Of a stretch of DNA of 64,000 nt, positions 51,135 through 62,008 are shown in pieces. The position numbers were made by a program, and so were the translations under genes. The stretch is taken from positions 1 to 64,000 of the forward strand of contig NZ_MWVI01000095.1 in assembly GCF_002087295.1 (NCBI RefSeq). Reading direction: 5' to 3'. Under the pieces are notes generated by a model that was given only the letters and a program-made list of their open reading frames with translations, was not told the origin of the DNA and searched no databases. Within the stretch, counting starts at the first letter, position 1, and the number at the start of each line of letters is the position of its first letter. The DNA is from Vreelandella lionensis. Its GTDB lineage: Bacteria; Pseudomonadota; Gammaproteobacteria; Pseudomonadales; Halomonadaceae.

Positions 51135-52312
51135 ATGGCGGCGTTTGACCCTTCCCGCGCTACCGTGCATAAAGGGCGCGGTGCAACCTACGACCCGCAT
51201 AACCGCTTCGCCCCTACCCGCAGCGTGGCGGAGGATGACGGCTGGTGGCAGGAAGAAGCCTCTATTTCGCTGGCAACAGAAGTGCGCGAGGAAGCCAGTA
51301 AAAGCGCACTCTCTTGGAACAAATCGCCAGATTTACCTTTTGATCGTTCGCTTAATCCCTATCGCGGCTGTGAGCATGGCTGTGTCTACTGCTATGCGCG
51401 CCCCTCCCACGCCTATTGGGATTTATCACCGGGGCTGGATTTTGAAACCAAATTGATCGCCCGCCACGGGCTGGTGGAGCATTTAAAAGAGGAGCTTTGC
51501 CACCCCCACTATGTTTGCCGCCCCATTAACCTCTCCGGCAATACCGACTGTTACCAGCCGCTAGAGGCCACCTACCAAACCACTCGCCGCTTGCTGGAAT
51601 TGCTGTTGGCTTGCCGCCACCCGGTGACGCTAGTGACGAAAAGCACGCTGATTTTGAGGGATATCGATCTACTAGCAGAAATGGCGGAGCATCGCTTGGT
51701 GCGGGTGTTCGTGAGCTTGACCAGCCTAGACGCTAACCTAAAGCGCACGCTGGAACCCCGTGCGGCATCGCCGCAGGCACGCCTGAAAGTGATTCGCGAG
51801 CTGAATACGGCGGGAATACCGGTGGGCACGCTGGTATCACCGATTATTCCCGGCTGACCGACCACGAAATTGAACGCATTCTGGAAGCCGCCAGCCGTGC
51901 TGGGGCGCGCACCGCGACCTGGATGCTGCTAAGGCTACCCCACGAGGTCGCGCCGCTGTTTGAAGCGTGGCTAGAAGCCCACTACCCCGAGCGCGCCGCT
52001 AAGGTAATGAGCTTGATGCGCCAGTGCCGTGGCGGTAAAACCTACGATGCGGCTTTTGGTAAGCGCTTTCGCGGCGAGGGGGTATTCGCTGACTTGATCG
52101 CCCAGCGGTTTCAGCGTGCTAGCCGCCAGTGGAACATGCAGCCACGCACCGAGCAGGGGCTGAATACCCGTGATTTTCGCCTGCCCCGGGCACAATGGGA
52201 TTTATTTGATAGACTGCAGGAATACCCATCACTAAGAAGACGCCCTCTCCATGTCGCTCAGCAAAACAAAATCCAGCTTTTACCGCCGCCTTTACGTGGC
52301 CCACTTGATTGA
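51135..52312 (+). CDS. PA0069-family radical SAM protein, frameshifted
   Basis: A radical S-adenosylmethionine enzyme of the PA0069/Rv2578c group. The iron-sulphur motif CEHGCVYCYARPSHAY lies near residue 78, with LSGNTDCYQPLE and TLVTKSTLILRDIDLL downstream. The frame breaks at TGA 51855-51857 because a C is missing (CCCGGCTGACC where CCCGGCCTGACC fits); it continues as LTDHEIERILEAASRAG to 52312. About 392 residues. GAGG lies eight bases before ATG 51135. Its 3' end overlaps the next gene by 62 bases, so the true stop may be earlier if another error lies near the end. Substrate unknown. Confidence 0.87.
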
Positions 52313-52544
52313 GCAAGGCGTGGCCAGCGTACCCGCGCTGATGGAAGCCACCGGCATGCCGAGGCGCACCGCCCAAGACACCATTACGTCCTTGGGGGAA
52401 TTGGATATTGAGTGCGTATTTGAAAAAGGCGACGGCGAGCGCCACAACATTGGCCACTACACCATTAAGCAGTGGGGCGCGATTGACCCTCAGTGGGTGG
52501 CATCGAACGCTGAGCGCTTAGGGCAGGTACTGGGCTATCGCTAG
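52251..52544 (+). CDS. Winged helix-turn-helix protein (HTH_43-like)
   Basis: A 97-residue protein: SSFYRRLYVAHLIEQGVASVPALMEATGMPRRTAQDTITSLGELDIECVFEKG, a winged-HTH pattern with a recognition helix around RRTAQDTITSL. The C-terminus YTIKQWGAIDPQWV matches small HTH proteins of gammaproteobacteria (PF09904-like). ATG 52251 is the obvious start; AAGAAG lies about 12 bases upstream. Probably a local regulator; target unknown. Its end overlaps the converging copper ATPase gene by 80 bases. Confidence 0.72.
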   Translation: MSLSKTKSSFYRRLYVAHLIEQGVASVPALMEATGMPRRTAQDTITSLGELDIECVFEKGDGERHNIGHYTIKQWGAIDPQWVASNAERLGQVLGYR

Positions 52545-54758
52545 CCTCGTCAGGCTCTGCCCACGCAAGGCGCGCTGTATTTAACGTCACGCTGAGCGAG
52601 CTTGCTGCCATCGCCAGTACGGCGGCCAAGGGCGGTACCGCCATCATGATCACCAGCCCAAGCGCCAGCGTGTTATAGAGTGCCGAAAACACTAGGTTTT
52701 GTACCATGACTCGGCGGGTGCGCTTAGCCAGTGCCAATAGCCTTACGATACCGCTCACCCCAGGCCAAAGCAGCTGTGCGGCGGCTCCGTCGCGGGCGGC
52801 TTCGCTGGCTTGCATGGGGGCGACGCCTACCCCGGCTTCGGCAAGGCTTAAGGTATCGTTCACCCCGTCGCCCACATAGAGCGTAGGCGAAGGCAGCGCT
52901 TTGAGCAGCGCCGCTTTGGCTTCCGGCGAACGCTGGGCGTAGCACGCGTTTTTTGCTAGCCCCACCTGCAGGCCAAGCCAGCCCACCGGCCCCTGGCGGT
53001 CGCCGCTGATCAGCGCCACGATGTACCCTGAGCGCTGTAGTTCGGCAAGGCTCGCTTTCGCATCGCTTACCGGCTGGTCGGCACAGTAGAGCGTGGCGAG
53101 CCAACCGCGGCTGTTGGCCACTACCACCTGTGAAGAAAAGGCGTAGTCAGGGTGTTGGGCGTTATCTGACAAGGGCGCGCCAAGCTGCTGCTCTATCCAT
53201 GCGGCGCTACCTAACCACCACCTCTCTCCGTTTTGAAACGTTGCTTGCTGGCCTTTGCCGGGATGCTCCTCAAGATGAAGTACGTTATGAAGTACGTTGG
53301 GCGGCGTTGCTGTTTCAGCCTTGTTCGCCCAGTCCAGCAAACCGCTGGCTAGCGGGTGTTCGCTTTGGCTGACGGCGCTGTGCAGCATCGTCTGAAACAT
53401 CGTGAGATCTTCGCCTTGGCGCAGCGCGGCATGGACTACCTGATGCTGCCCCCGGGTGAGCGTACCGGTTTTATCGAAAGCAATGCCGCGTACGTTCGCC
53501 AGAGTTTCAAAAGCGGCAGGGTCACGAAGCGCAATGCCCTGCTGTAACGCTTGGCTGCTACCGGCAAGGCTTGCCAGCGGCACCGCCAGCCCCACCGCGC
53601 AGGGGCAAGCTACCACCAAAACAGACAGCGCACGCACAGCAGCGTCTTCTAGACCAAGGCCCAATAGCAGCCCGAGTGGGAGTGTCAGCACAGCCAGCAG
53701 CAGCGCTACGGGGCTTAGCCATGAGGCAAAGCGGTCGGCCAGCTTGTGCAATTCGCCCTTTTTTGCCTGGGAGCGGCGCATTTGCTCGCACAGTTTATCC
53801 ACCCGCCGCTGGCCGACGGTGGCCGTCACAGTCACCTTCAAAGGCGCTGCGTTTAGCCCCGCCGCATAGCGGCAGCCCGCATAGACCCGCTGCCCAGCAT
53901 GCAGGTAACGGGGCACGCTTTCCCCAGTGAGCGTGGCGGTGTCCAGCCAGCCGGGCGAGTCAAGCAGGCCATCCAGAGGCACCTGCTCACCGGGGGGCAC
54001 TTCAATCACGGCTCCTATGGAGACTTCCCCAACGGGCTGCGTGTAGCGCTGCCCGCCTTGGCAAACCACCACATCAGCCTCCGGCAGCCTTAGTGCATCA
54101 AAGGCTTTGAGCCCCCGCTGCCTGCACAGGGTTTCGACCAGCCGGCCCACCAGAAGCAGCACAATAAGCATCACCGCAGTATCGAAATAGACCTCTGAAG
54201 AGCCGCGCAGCAGTAGCCCTACCGAGACCGCCATGGCGCCAAGCACACCCAGGCTTACCAATACATCCATGCCGGGGCGTCGGGCCAATAGCGTGCGCCA
54301 CCCCGCTCGGTAAAACGGCAGGCCGGAATAGAGCACGACGGGTAGTGAAAAGGCACCGGCCACCCACGCGACGACCAGCTCTATGGTGGCATTGGGCAGC
54401 GCGCCCACGTAGATCAGCAGCGACGCCAGCATAGTCCACATACCCAACACCGCACCTACAATCAGGCGCAGCGTGAGGTAGCGGCTCTCTTGGGCTAAGC
54501 GCTGCTGGGCATCTTGTACTGGTTCTAGCTCGCTCAGCCGATAGCCCAGCCGCTTCACCACGGGGGCTAGCACCGCCAACTGGGTTGCTGAGGGAGAGCC
54601 GTTTACCCATACCGTTGCGGTAGGGAATGAACGCTGGCCTGCGCGACGCCCGGTACGCGAGCTAGCGCGCCCTCTACCGCCAGCGCACAGCTAGTGCACC
54701 ACATGCCATGAAGCGTATAGAGCGGTGCGTCGTCATTAGCAGGCGAGTCTGTGTTCAC
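52465..54758 (-). CDS. Copper-transporting P1B-type ATPase (CcoI/FixI/CopA-like), frameshifted
   Basis: Membrane copper pump delivering or exporting Cu for the adjacent oxidase. N-terminal HMA domain with GMWCTSCALAVEGALARVPGV, eight-helix core with the CPC motif (VVACPCAVGLAVPLAS), phosphorylation site DKTGTLTRG and hinge GDGVNDTLSLAEAG. The GTG start at 54758 lies two bases after the previous stop. A base is missing near 54623-54625 (TCCCTACC where TCCCCTACC fits), so the HMA part and the rest are in different frames; corrected length is about 765 residues. The last 30 residues are polar and overlap the converging HTH gene. Located after ctaDE, it is probably an assembly copper ATPase. Confidence 0.9.
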
Positions 54759-54760
54759 GG

Positions 54761-55105
54761 TTACAGACAAGGCGGCACGCCAATGATGGGTAGCCCCGCA
54801 AACGCCACGCCGAAAGCAGAAAACAAGTAGAGCCAACCGGATACCACGGCATGAAAGCGCTGACGCCCCTGGTGCTGCTTGGCTGTGCGGCAGCACCCCC
54901 ACGCCAACAGCACAAGCCCAGCAGCACAGAGAAGGGTAAAACCGCCCAGGGCTGCGTTGAGTAGCGTGAGTGATCTTGCCTCCGGCGGCGGTGGAGCCAC
55001 CGCACAGGCCACTGACAGGCCGCTATACACGGCCACAAACCAAACGCTCCAGAGCGTTAGCCCCACTACTAAATGGATAGGATGAGTAAAGTGAAGTCGT
55101 TCCAT
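54761..55105 (-). CDS. Small four-helix membrane protein of the oxidase cluster
   Basis: A 114-residue membrane protein with four hydrophobic segments (VVGLTLWSVWFVAVYSGLSVACAVA, LTLLNAALGGFTLLCAAGLVLLAWG, AVVSGWLYLFSAFGVAFAGLPII). The N-terminal FTHPIHL is reminiscent of proteins encoded with cytochrome c oxidases, but I cannot give a family. It starts 4 bases after the ctaDE stop and ends two bases before the copper ATPase, so all three are probably one transcript with an assembly role. Confidence 0.62.
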   Translation of the reverse strand: MERLHFTHPIHLVVGLTLWSVWFVAVYSGLSVACAVAPPPPEARSLTLLNAALGGFTLLCAAGLVLLAWGCCRTAKQHQGRQRFHAVVSGWLYLFSAFGVAFAGLPIIGVPPCL

Positions 55106-55109
55106 CGCC

Positions 55110-57632
55110 CTACCCTCCTAACACGCGGGGCAGCACCGCTAGCGCTGCAATTAATAGTCCAAAGGTGACCACGTTATAGCGCCATAGCAGGGCTACTACG
55201 CCCGGCTCGAAGGGAGCATGAGCGCCCACATAGCCATAGCCCACACGCAGGCCTTGAAGCACGGCCAAGACGACCGCTAAACCGCCGTGGAACAGGGCGT
55301 AGACAAGGCCGACCAGCATCACCGCATCGTGGGAGGTTTGCGTGGGGGCAAGTTCGGCTTGCCACAGCGCCCAGCCCGTTAGCCCCACTTGCAGTGCACC
55401 TAACGCAGCGGCTAAATAGAAGCCTGCGCCTAACCCGGCGTCACGCTGCTGGCGCAACCCTCGTACCAGCCGCTCCATCACCACACATCCGGCCAGCACC
55501 GCCACGCCCGCCGCCAACATAAGCATGAGTGATAGCGGCGGCGTCTCTGGCATCTGCCATTCGGGTGAAACGGTCCAGAGGTAGAACCAGCCAAACAGGT
55601 AAGAGAGATAAAACGATCCGTTGGCGATCAGAAAAACACCCATCGCCCAAAGGCCGGGGCCGTCCATCGTACGCGAATGGAGCGGTGGAACGCCCGGTTT
55701 TACGCCTGCGTCCGGTGCCGCTTTAGGATGCGCGCCGTTCTCCCACGACCAGCGCAGCAGAAAGATACCGGCAATAATGACGAATACGCCTGCCAACGCG
55801 TACACCTTGGTCAGCAGGCTCAGGCACACCACCGCCAGCGCGGCAGCGGCAAACAGCGGCCACCAGGAGTTACCGGGCAGGTGAATAATCTCGCGCACCT
55901 TGCCCGTAATCGGGTCGGTGCCCCACATTTCACGCCTGCCGTGTGAGGCCACCGCCAGCGAGTGCTTACCCTCGGCCATGGTATGCGGTAAGTTCGGGTC
56001 ATCCCACAGCGGGTGGCGGGTTTCCACACTGGGGAGGCTCACAAAGTTATAGGCGCTGGGCGGCATGGTGTTGGCCCACTCCAGCGTATCGGCATTCCAG
56101 GGGTTATGCTTGGCGGGCTTGCCAAACCGAAAGTGCAGCGCGATATCCAGCAGCACCATGGCAATCCCTGCCGAGAGCACAAAGCTACTGATCGACGAGA
56201 GCAGGTTAAAAATCTCCCAACCTGAGCCCGCTTCATAGGTGTAAATCCGCCGGGGCATGCCAAGCAGCCCGGTCCAGTGCATGATTAAGAAGGTGCCATT
56301 AAAGCCCAGGAAGGTCAGCCAGAAGCCCCAGCGCCCCAGGTTCTCGGAGGGCATTCGCCCGGAGAAGAGCGGCAACCAGTAGTAAAGCCCCGCGATCAGC
56401 GGGAAGAACATGCCGCCCACCAGCACATAGTGCATGTGCGCCACCACAAAGTGGGTGTCGTGCACCTGCCAATTAAACGGCACCAGCGCCAGCATGACGC
56501 CGGTTAACCCGCCGCACACAAAGATGATCAAAAAGCCCATCACCCACAGCATGGGCAGCTTCATTTTGGGTTTGCCAAGCCAGAGCGTGGCGAGCCAGAC
56601 AAACACCTGAATCGCCGTGGGCACGGCCACTAACATACTGGCTGCCGAGAAAAACGCCTGGGCCAGCTGCGGAATGGCAATGGAACATGTGGTGAGCCCA
56701 CGGCCCAAAGCTGATAAAGCCCATAATGGTGATCGCTGCCACTACCCAGCCGTACCCCACAATGGGCCGCCCGGCAAATACCGGGATCAGGGTAGAGACA
56801 ATACCGGCGGCAGGCAGGAAGATGATGTACACCTCTGGGTGGCCAAACAGCCAGAACAGGTGCTGCCAGAGCACCGGGTCGCCGCCGCCCACAATTTGGA
56901 AAAACGGCATGCCGACTGCTCGCTCAAGCTCCAGCAGCACGCTGCCGAGTATCAGCGGCGGGAAGCCCACCACGATCATTAGCGCCATGGCGAGGATATA
57001 CCACGCAAACAGCGGCATCTTATGCACGCCATGCCCTGGGTGCGGGTGCGTAAGATAGACACCACCAGCTCCACCCCCGCCGAGAGCGCTGATATCTCCA
57101 CAAAGGTGATGCCCAGCAGCCAAAAATCGGAGCCCAAATCGGGGGCAAACTCTTTACTGCTCAGCGGCGTGTACATAAACCAGCCGCTTGAAGGCGCCAT
57201 CTCAATAATTAGGCTGGAGGTGAGGATGATCCCGCCAAACAGGTAGCAGAAATAGCCCAATGAGGTTAGCCGCGGGCACACCAAGTCACGGGCACCAATC
57301 ATTTTAGGGATCAGGTAAATCGCCAGCCCCTCCAGCATGGGAATGGCGAACAGAAACATCATCACCGTGCCGTGCATGGTGGTGACTTGGTTCTAGATCT
57401 CCGGCGACATAAAGTCCTGGTCGGGCATCGCTAGCTGGGTACGCACCAGCATGGCAAGAATGCCGCCAATCAGGAAAAACACCATCCCAGTGATCATAAA
57501 ACGCAGACCTAGCGTCGTATGGTTCACGATGGTGAGGGCCTTTAGCCCTTTCGGGTTGCCCCAAATGTCATGTAGGTCTTCGTGTAGTTGCTGCGGGTCC
57601 TGCTCTACCGCCTCTTGATTCACGCTCTTCAT
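55110..57632 (-). CDS. ctaD: Fused cytochrome c oxidase subunit I/III (CtaDE), disrupted by a TAG and two indels
   Basis: Haem-copper oxidase catalytic subunit, with a subunit III-like C-terminus fused after about residue 560. From ATG 57632: TIVNHTTLGLRFMITGM, the haem-ligand region MHGTVMMFLF, GHPEVYIIFLPAAG with the Tyr of the His-Tyr cross-link, HDTHFVVAHMHYVL, and later NGSFYLSYLFGWFYLW for subunit III. A TAG at 57393-57395 replaces the Tyr codon of SPEIYNQ (same frame on both sides). One G is missing near 57028 and two bases near 56682-56685 (before IAIPQLAQAFF). Total about 841 residues. The gene overlaps coxB (ATGA). Together they make a caa3-type oxidase. Confidence 0.9.
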
Positions 57633-58693
57633 GGGGTCAAGGTCTCCAGCCAAGCACCCAGGGCATCCAAGGTGTCCGTATCAATATCGTCGTGGGCAGG
57701 CATTTTATTGCCCGGCTTCAGCGTTTGGTGCTGCTGCAGCCACTGGCTCACCGCGCCCTCTTCCAGGGCCATCACACCGGCACCCAGCATCCTGCGGCTA
57801 CCGACATCCGAGAGGTTCGGCCCTACATCGCCCTGGCTGACGCCAGCCACTTGATGGCAGCTCGCGCAGTGGGTCGTAAAGGCCTCTCTTGCGCTATCGT
57901 GGGCTGAATCTTGGGTCGCTAACTCGTTTAGTTCTGCGTCTTGGCGAGCTGCCAGCCATGCATCGAATGCTTCACGCGGCACGGCTTCGACATACAAATG
58001 CATATGGGCATGGCCCACCCCGCACAGCTCGGCACACTGGGCACCAAACACGGCGGGCTCATCAGCTTCCAAGCGGATTTTATTCACCCTTCCTGGCAGC
58101 ATGTCGATTTTGCCGCCTAGGCGCGGCACCCAAAACGCGTGAATGACATCTGCGCCGCTCACATGGAAATCCACCGGCTCCCCTGCGGGCATGACGAGCT
58201 GGTTAGCGGTGACGACTTCGCCGCCTTCGGCGCCTGGGTAGCGCACCTCCCACCACCATTGGTGGCCGATCACTTCAATCACTTCAGGCGGCTCGCCTAG
58301 CGGGAGCGGCAGCATGCGCTGCCCGGCAGGCACCCCAAACATCAGCAGTGCAGTCACACTGGTGATCGGCAACACAAGGCCTCCACCAATAATCCAGCGG
58401 CGGGCAATGCGTCGCTCTTGGGCAGGCGTGCGCTCTACGTTGCGCGGTTTGAAGGCGTACAGCCAAACCACGGTGACACCGACCAGCACGATGGTGGCAA
58501 AGCCCAGCATTACCCACCAAATTAACCGAACGTCTCGCGCGGCGGGCCCCGCAAGGGCTAAGATAGATCTGTCGCCAGTACAGCCCGCGACACTGAGTAG
58601 CAGGCTAAGCCCTAGCCAGCAGGCGGCTTGACGGGCTCGTCGCGATGCTAAACACGACATGATGGCGGACGTAGCGCTATTGCGTTCCCTCAT
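57629..58693 (-). CDS. coxB: Cytochrome c oxidase subunit II with fused cytochrome c domain
   Basis: Electron-entry subunit of a caa3-type oxidase. A lipoprotein-type signal (LLLSVAGC) and a second helix (WWVMLGFATIVLVGVTVVWLYAF) anchor it. The CuA centre reads HAFWVPRLGGKIDMLPG then CAELCGVGHAHM. The C-terminal haem c domain has CASCHQ at about residue 285 and the axial Met in NKMPAHDD. The ATG at 58693 has AGGGAAAA about nine bases before it; a Met 11 codons later lacks one. Intact, 354 residues. It overlaps ctaD by four bases. Confidence 0.92.
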   Translation of the reverse strand: MRERNSATSAIMSCLASRRARQAACWLGLSLLLSVAGCTGDRSILALAGPAARDVRLIWWVMLGFATIVLVGVTVVWLYAFKPRNVERTPAQERRIARRWIIGGGLVLPITSVTALLMFGVPAGQRMLPLPLGEPPEVIEVIGHQWWWEVRYPGAEGGEVVTANQLVMPAGEPVDFHVSGADVIHAFWVPRLGGKIDMLPGRVNKIRLEADEPAVFGAQCAELCGVGHAHMHLYVEAVPREAFDAWLAARQDAELNELATQDSAHDSAREAFTTHCASCHQVAGVSQGDVGPNLSDVGSRRMLGAGVMALEEGAVSQWLQQHQTLKPGNKMPAHDDIDTDTLDALGAWLETLTP

Positions 58694-58761
58694 TAGCGTT
58701 TTCCCTGAAGTGCAGTTGATCTATCCGACTGTTTCGCTTTGTCTAACCACAGGAAGTGACG

Positions 58762-59220
58762 ATGACACCTACTCCCCAACGCTCGATCAAAAGCCGCGCA
58801 TCGCTGGCGGGGCATCCGCTTCACCCGGTGATGATTCACTTCCCGGTGGCGGCCCTGATGGCACTGGTCGCTTGCGATATTGCCTACTGGTATACCCAGG
58901 ATGCATTCTGGCTGCGCGGCGGGCTTTGGCTGGCGGGTGTTGGCGCGTTTGGCGGTTGGATTGCTTCGGTGGCAGGCATCATTGACTTGGTGTCGGTAGC
59001 GCGCATCCGCCGTTTGATTACCGGCTGGAGTCACGCGATTGTGGCCGTAGTCATGCTCTCTCTGGCGTCGCTGAATTGGCTGCTGCGTTTCACTGAGCCC
59101 AGTGCGGTGCTGCCGTGGGGGTTGGCCATCTCGCTGGTAACGGCCGGTTTGATTGCGCTGGCCGGGTGGCTCGGTGGCCAACTGGTGTACGAGCACGCGG
59201 TGGGCGTTGAAGTAGAATAG
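58762..59220 (+). CDS. DUF2231 membrane protein
   Basis: An integral membrane protein with four helices (VMIHFPVAALMALVACDIAYW, LWLAGVGAFGGWIASVAGIIDLV, AIVAVVMLSLASLNWLL and LVTAGLIALAGWLGGQLVYEHAVGV). HPLHPVMIHFPVA is the family's leading motif. AGGAA lies six bases before ATG 58762, so the Met-like GTG two codons earlier is not used. 152 residues. It diverges from coxB and may share a redox theme, but function is unknown. Confidence 0.82.
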   Translation: MTPTPQRSIKSRASLAGHPLHPVMIHFPVAALMALVACDIAYWYTQDAFWLRGGLWLAGVGAFGGWIASVAGIIDLVSVARIRRLITGWSHAIVAVVMLSLASLNWLLRFTEPSAVLPWGLAISLVTAGLIALAGWLGGQLVYEHAVGVEVE

Positions 59221-59231
59221 TAACCCGAGCG

Positions 59232-59270
59232 GCTCAATGGCAGCCCGTAATTGGACATTGGCCATTGAGC
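59232..59270. terminator. Convergent hairpin between DUF2231 and the CopD-like gene
   Basis: GCTCAATGGC (59232-59241) pairs perfectly with GCCATTGAGC (59261-59270) around a 19-base loop. It covers the ends of both converging genes. There is no T run, so termination is uncertain. Confidence 0.4.
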
Positions 59271-59695
59271 TAGCTCCACTCCAGCGGTTTAGAGAGCACA
59301 AACCCTAGCACCCCAAAGATGCCTACCAGCGCCAACAGCAGCGCACACAAGCTGGCCGTCTTCACCCCTTTAAAAATCCCCTTCTCAAGGCGCAGGATGA
59401 GCCAGCCAAAGCAGCCGTGAGCGGCAACCATCAGCACCACTGCCCCCAGTTTCAGTATCAACCAGCCGCCTAACAGGCCATGCAGGAGAAATAGCAGTGT
59501 GCCAGAGGCAATCGCAGCGAGTGCCGCAGGTGTGGCAATGGAATTATAAAAAAACCGCGGCATGGGCGGTGTGCCCTGGGCGAAGCCAGCGTCTTTACGT
59601 AGCTGCAGCGCTTGCAATAAAAGCGCAGGCAAATAGAGAAGTGCGCCGCACCAAATGACCAGCGCGGCGATGTGCAGCAGTTTTAGCCATGGCAT
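59270..59695 (-). CDS. CopD/HemJ-like membrane protein
   Basis: A 141-residue protein with four transmembrane helices (LHIAALVIWCGALLYLPALLL, FYNSIATPAALAAIASGTLLFLL, LLGGWLILKLGAVVLMVAAHGCF and KTASLCALLLALVGIFGVLGFVLS). The His residues in LLHIA and MVAAHG fit the haem/metal-binding CopD-HemJ superfamily. AAGGAAG lies before ATG 59695. Possible role in copper handling or porphyrin oxidation next to the oxidase cluster; not proven. Confidence 0.72.
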   Translation of the reverse strand: MPWLKLLHIAALVIWCGALLYLPALLLQALQLRKDAGFAQGTPPMPRFFYNSIATPAALAAIASGTLLFLLHGLLGGWLILKLGAVVLMVAAHGCFGWLILRLEKGIFKGVKTASLCALLLALVGIFGVLGFVLSKPLEWS

Positions 59696-59787
59696 CGAGG
59701 CTTCCTTGCGTGACGAGGGCAGAGTCTATTGTGACCCTCATAACCTTAGTCAACCGATGCCACTCTGGCTAGGCGAAACGCCAAGTT

Positions 59788-60649
59788 TTACTCCACCGAA
59801 ATTTCATAACCTGTGAATTTACGTAGATTTATCACACCCGTGTCGAACATGAGGTACTGCCCTTTCACGCCCTGAAGGATGCCTTCAACCAGCGGCTGCT
59901 TATCAAAATTATGAGAGACTACTTTGCGGGGAAACACAGCCACGGGATAGTCGAACTGCAAAGGAGCCTCATCCAACGTGCGAATGGCGTCTTCGCCGTG
60001 AACACTGCGTAGCTGGCCTAAACCATCTGCCAATGTGTTCAACAACCGGTCACGCTCAGCGCGCAGATCGAGTGGTTCTACCTCACCTTTTAACATGGCA
60101 CGCCAGTTAGTGCGGTCGGCCACCTGCTCTTTGAAGAGCATCTCGACGAACCCGGACTGCTGGCGAGTGTTCACTTCGAGAATCGGTAACGCCTGAATAG
60201 CGCCTTGATCCAACCAACGGGTGGGCATTTGTGTTTTGCGAGTATGCTACCTTCAAGCCGGAAGAGTTAGCCAGATAGACGATGTGGGGCTGAAAGCAGT
60301 GCGCCTCACCCCACTCCGGCTCGCGGCAGGTGCCCTGATGGTAGTGGCAGGTTTCCGGTTTCATGATGCAGGTATCGCACTGCGCCAAGCGCTTAAAGCA
60401 AGGGGAGCAGTAGCCTTGTGCAAAGCTTTTTTTAGTTGCCCGACCGCAGTGGGTACAGGCAATAGCACCGCTCCATGCAAGGCGCATGGGGGAGCCAATA
60501 CGCTCATTCAACGCCACCCGATGCTCACCAGCGCGCAGATGGTAAACCACTTGCTCGTCTTGACGGCTAGGCAGCGCCGCCGCCATTTTTTGCAGACACC
60601 CTTTAACGGGAGAGCCCTCGGGAATTAACAAATCAGTCACGCGTGGCAT
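59788..60649 (-). CDS. DUF2797 zinc-binding protein, frameshifted
   Basis: Family of unknown function with several CxxC-type sites: ACTHCGRATKKSFAQGYCSPCFKRLAQCDTCIMKPETCHYHQGTCREPEWG. The frame breaks near 60236-60242: HIVYLANSSGLKVAYS is in one frame and KTQMPTRWLDQGAIQALPILEVNTRQQSGF in the next, to 59788. I take ATG 60649 as start, before MPRVTDLLIPEG; a GTG at 60640 overlapping the previous stop is possible. About 286 residues. It follows the YeaC-like gene with overlapping ends. Confidence 0.82.
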
Positions 60650-60917
60650 CCCGGCCAAGGCCCGCCATTTCTGGGCTAACGCCTGCGCCGGTAGCACCCG
60701 CCCCACAGGTACGCCGCTCCAAATAACCTACGCGATTCTCTTCCGGTACATTGTTTTCAACTTCATAACGCATGACAGCTTCCAAACACAGCTCGGTTTG
60801 CTCCGGCGTTAAGCGGCGGCCGTCAGGCCATTTGCGTAGCGACACCCCTTGCTTAAGGCTTTCATAAATCGCAGGCGTCATCTGGTTGATCATTTTATCG
60901 AAGGTCATATCGCTCAC
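60633..60917 (-). CDS. YeaC/DUF1315-family protein
   Basis: A small cytosolic protein: TFDKMINQMTPAIYESLKQGVSLRKWPDGRRLTPEQTELCLEAVMRYE matches E. coli YeaC, function unknown. The GTG at 60917 follows GAGG at eight bases and is preferred over ATG 60908. The C-terminal 25 residues (CGAGATGAGVSPEMAGLG) look unlike the family, and an indel near 60725 might alter the true end. It precedes DUF2797 with overlap. Confidence 0.78.
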   Translation of the reverse strand: MSDMTFDKMINQMTPAIYESLKQGVSLRKWPDGRRLTPEQTELCLEAVMRYEVENNVPEENRVGYLERRTCGAGATGAGVSPEMAGLGRDATRD

Positions 60918-60958
60918 GGTTAGCACCTCAAGTATTTGCTGCTTTCAAATTGGCGGCG

Positions 60959-61807
60959 TTAGGCTTTGCTACGTTTGGAGGAATAATACCAGCCCGTGGC
61001 GAGCCCCACGAGCAGCCCGCCCAAGTGAGCTTCATTGGCCACGTTGCCAAAGCCGACGGTACCGGCAATATCGGTCATGGTGAACACCATCCAGCCGAGC
61101 ATAAACACCACCAACATTTGCGGCACAAAGAAACCGCTTTGCGGGGCGCGGCGAGACATCAGCCACACATGGGCCAGCAGTGCATACACCACGCCGGACA
61201 TACCACCGAACAGTACCGTTCCGGTCACGTATTGGGCGACGTTAGCCCCAATGCCCGCCACTAAAAGCAGGAGGAGCATCTTTTACTGCCTTGGCGCAGC
61301 TCAATTTGCCGCCCGAAGTACCACACACACATCAGGTTGAAAATCAGGTGCATCCAGCCAAAGTGCAGAAATGCGGGAGATAGCAAACGCCAGCTGCCCA
61401 CCAATCACGGTGTCTGCTAGCGACCCATACACCAACTGGCCGCCGGAGATACCCACCGGCACAATGGTGAGCGCCACAATCAGTAGGTCGCCAAAAATGC
61501 CGCTTAGGGCAAATACCAGCAGGCTCGCTCCTATCATCAACGCCGTGACTGGCACCTGGCGCAGAATAGCGATAATACTGTGGGCGCTGCGGGAACGTGG
61601 TGGGTGAGCATTATCCACGATCAGCGGTTCGCCACGCTCCCAACGGCCTACCAGGGCGCGCAGTTCGTCGTGCTGGCGGGGGTCGGCCACCCAGAGCAGT
61701 TGGCCGTCCGCTTCGTCGGTGATCCGATGGCCAATACGGTAGTGCCACAACGCTTTGCGCAGTGTCTGTGTGTCTGCGCCCGTGGGTAAGAGCATGACTG
61801 GATGCAT
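60959..61807 (-). CDS. glpG: Rhomboid-family intramembrane serine protease GlpG, two frameshifts
   Basis: A six-helix membrane protease. The N-terminal soluble domain (LRKALWHYRIGHRITDEADGQLLW) precedes the helices. The catalytic Ser is in GGMSGVVYALLAHVW and the catalytic His in NEAHLGGLLVGLATG. Two bases are missing near 61389-61391 (after IGGQL) and one near 61280-61282 (before MLLLLLVAGIGANVAQYV), so the middle part lies in a different frame. Corrected length is about 283 residues. GGGAG precedes ATG 61807. Its lower end is 40 bases from the YeaC start. Confidence 0.87.
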
Positions 61808-61865
61808 GGCATCTCCCTTATAACCAAGTAGTTGTCGCGCTTAAGCGCCGTTTTACCAACGGATA

Positions 61866-61899
61866 AACAAAAAAAATCCGGCGGAGGGGGCCGCCGGAT
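61866..61899 (-). terminator. Rho-independent terminator after the nadK-phosphoesterase pair
   Basis: ATCCGGCGG (61876-61884) pairs perfectly with CCGCCGGAT (61891-61899) around six bases. On the minus strand a run of seven or more Ts follows. It lies about 110 bases past the phosphoesterase stop, in the 201-base gap before glpG. Confidence 0.9.
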
Positions 61900-62008
61900 A
61901 AAAGCAAGGGATCATTCAAGGGAACACTTACTCTGATAACCGGCAGCTAGGTTAGTTCAGCAGTTTTGCAAAAATTATGTAACCATGTGTAAATCATCCA
62001 CAGCACGC

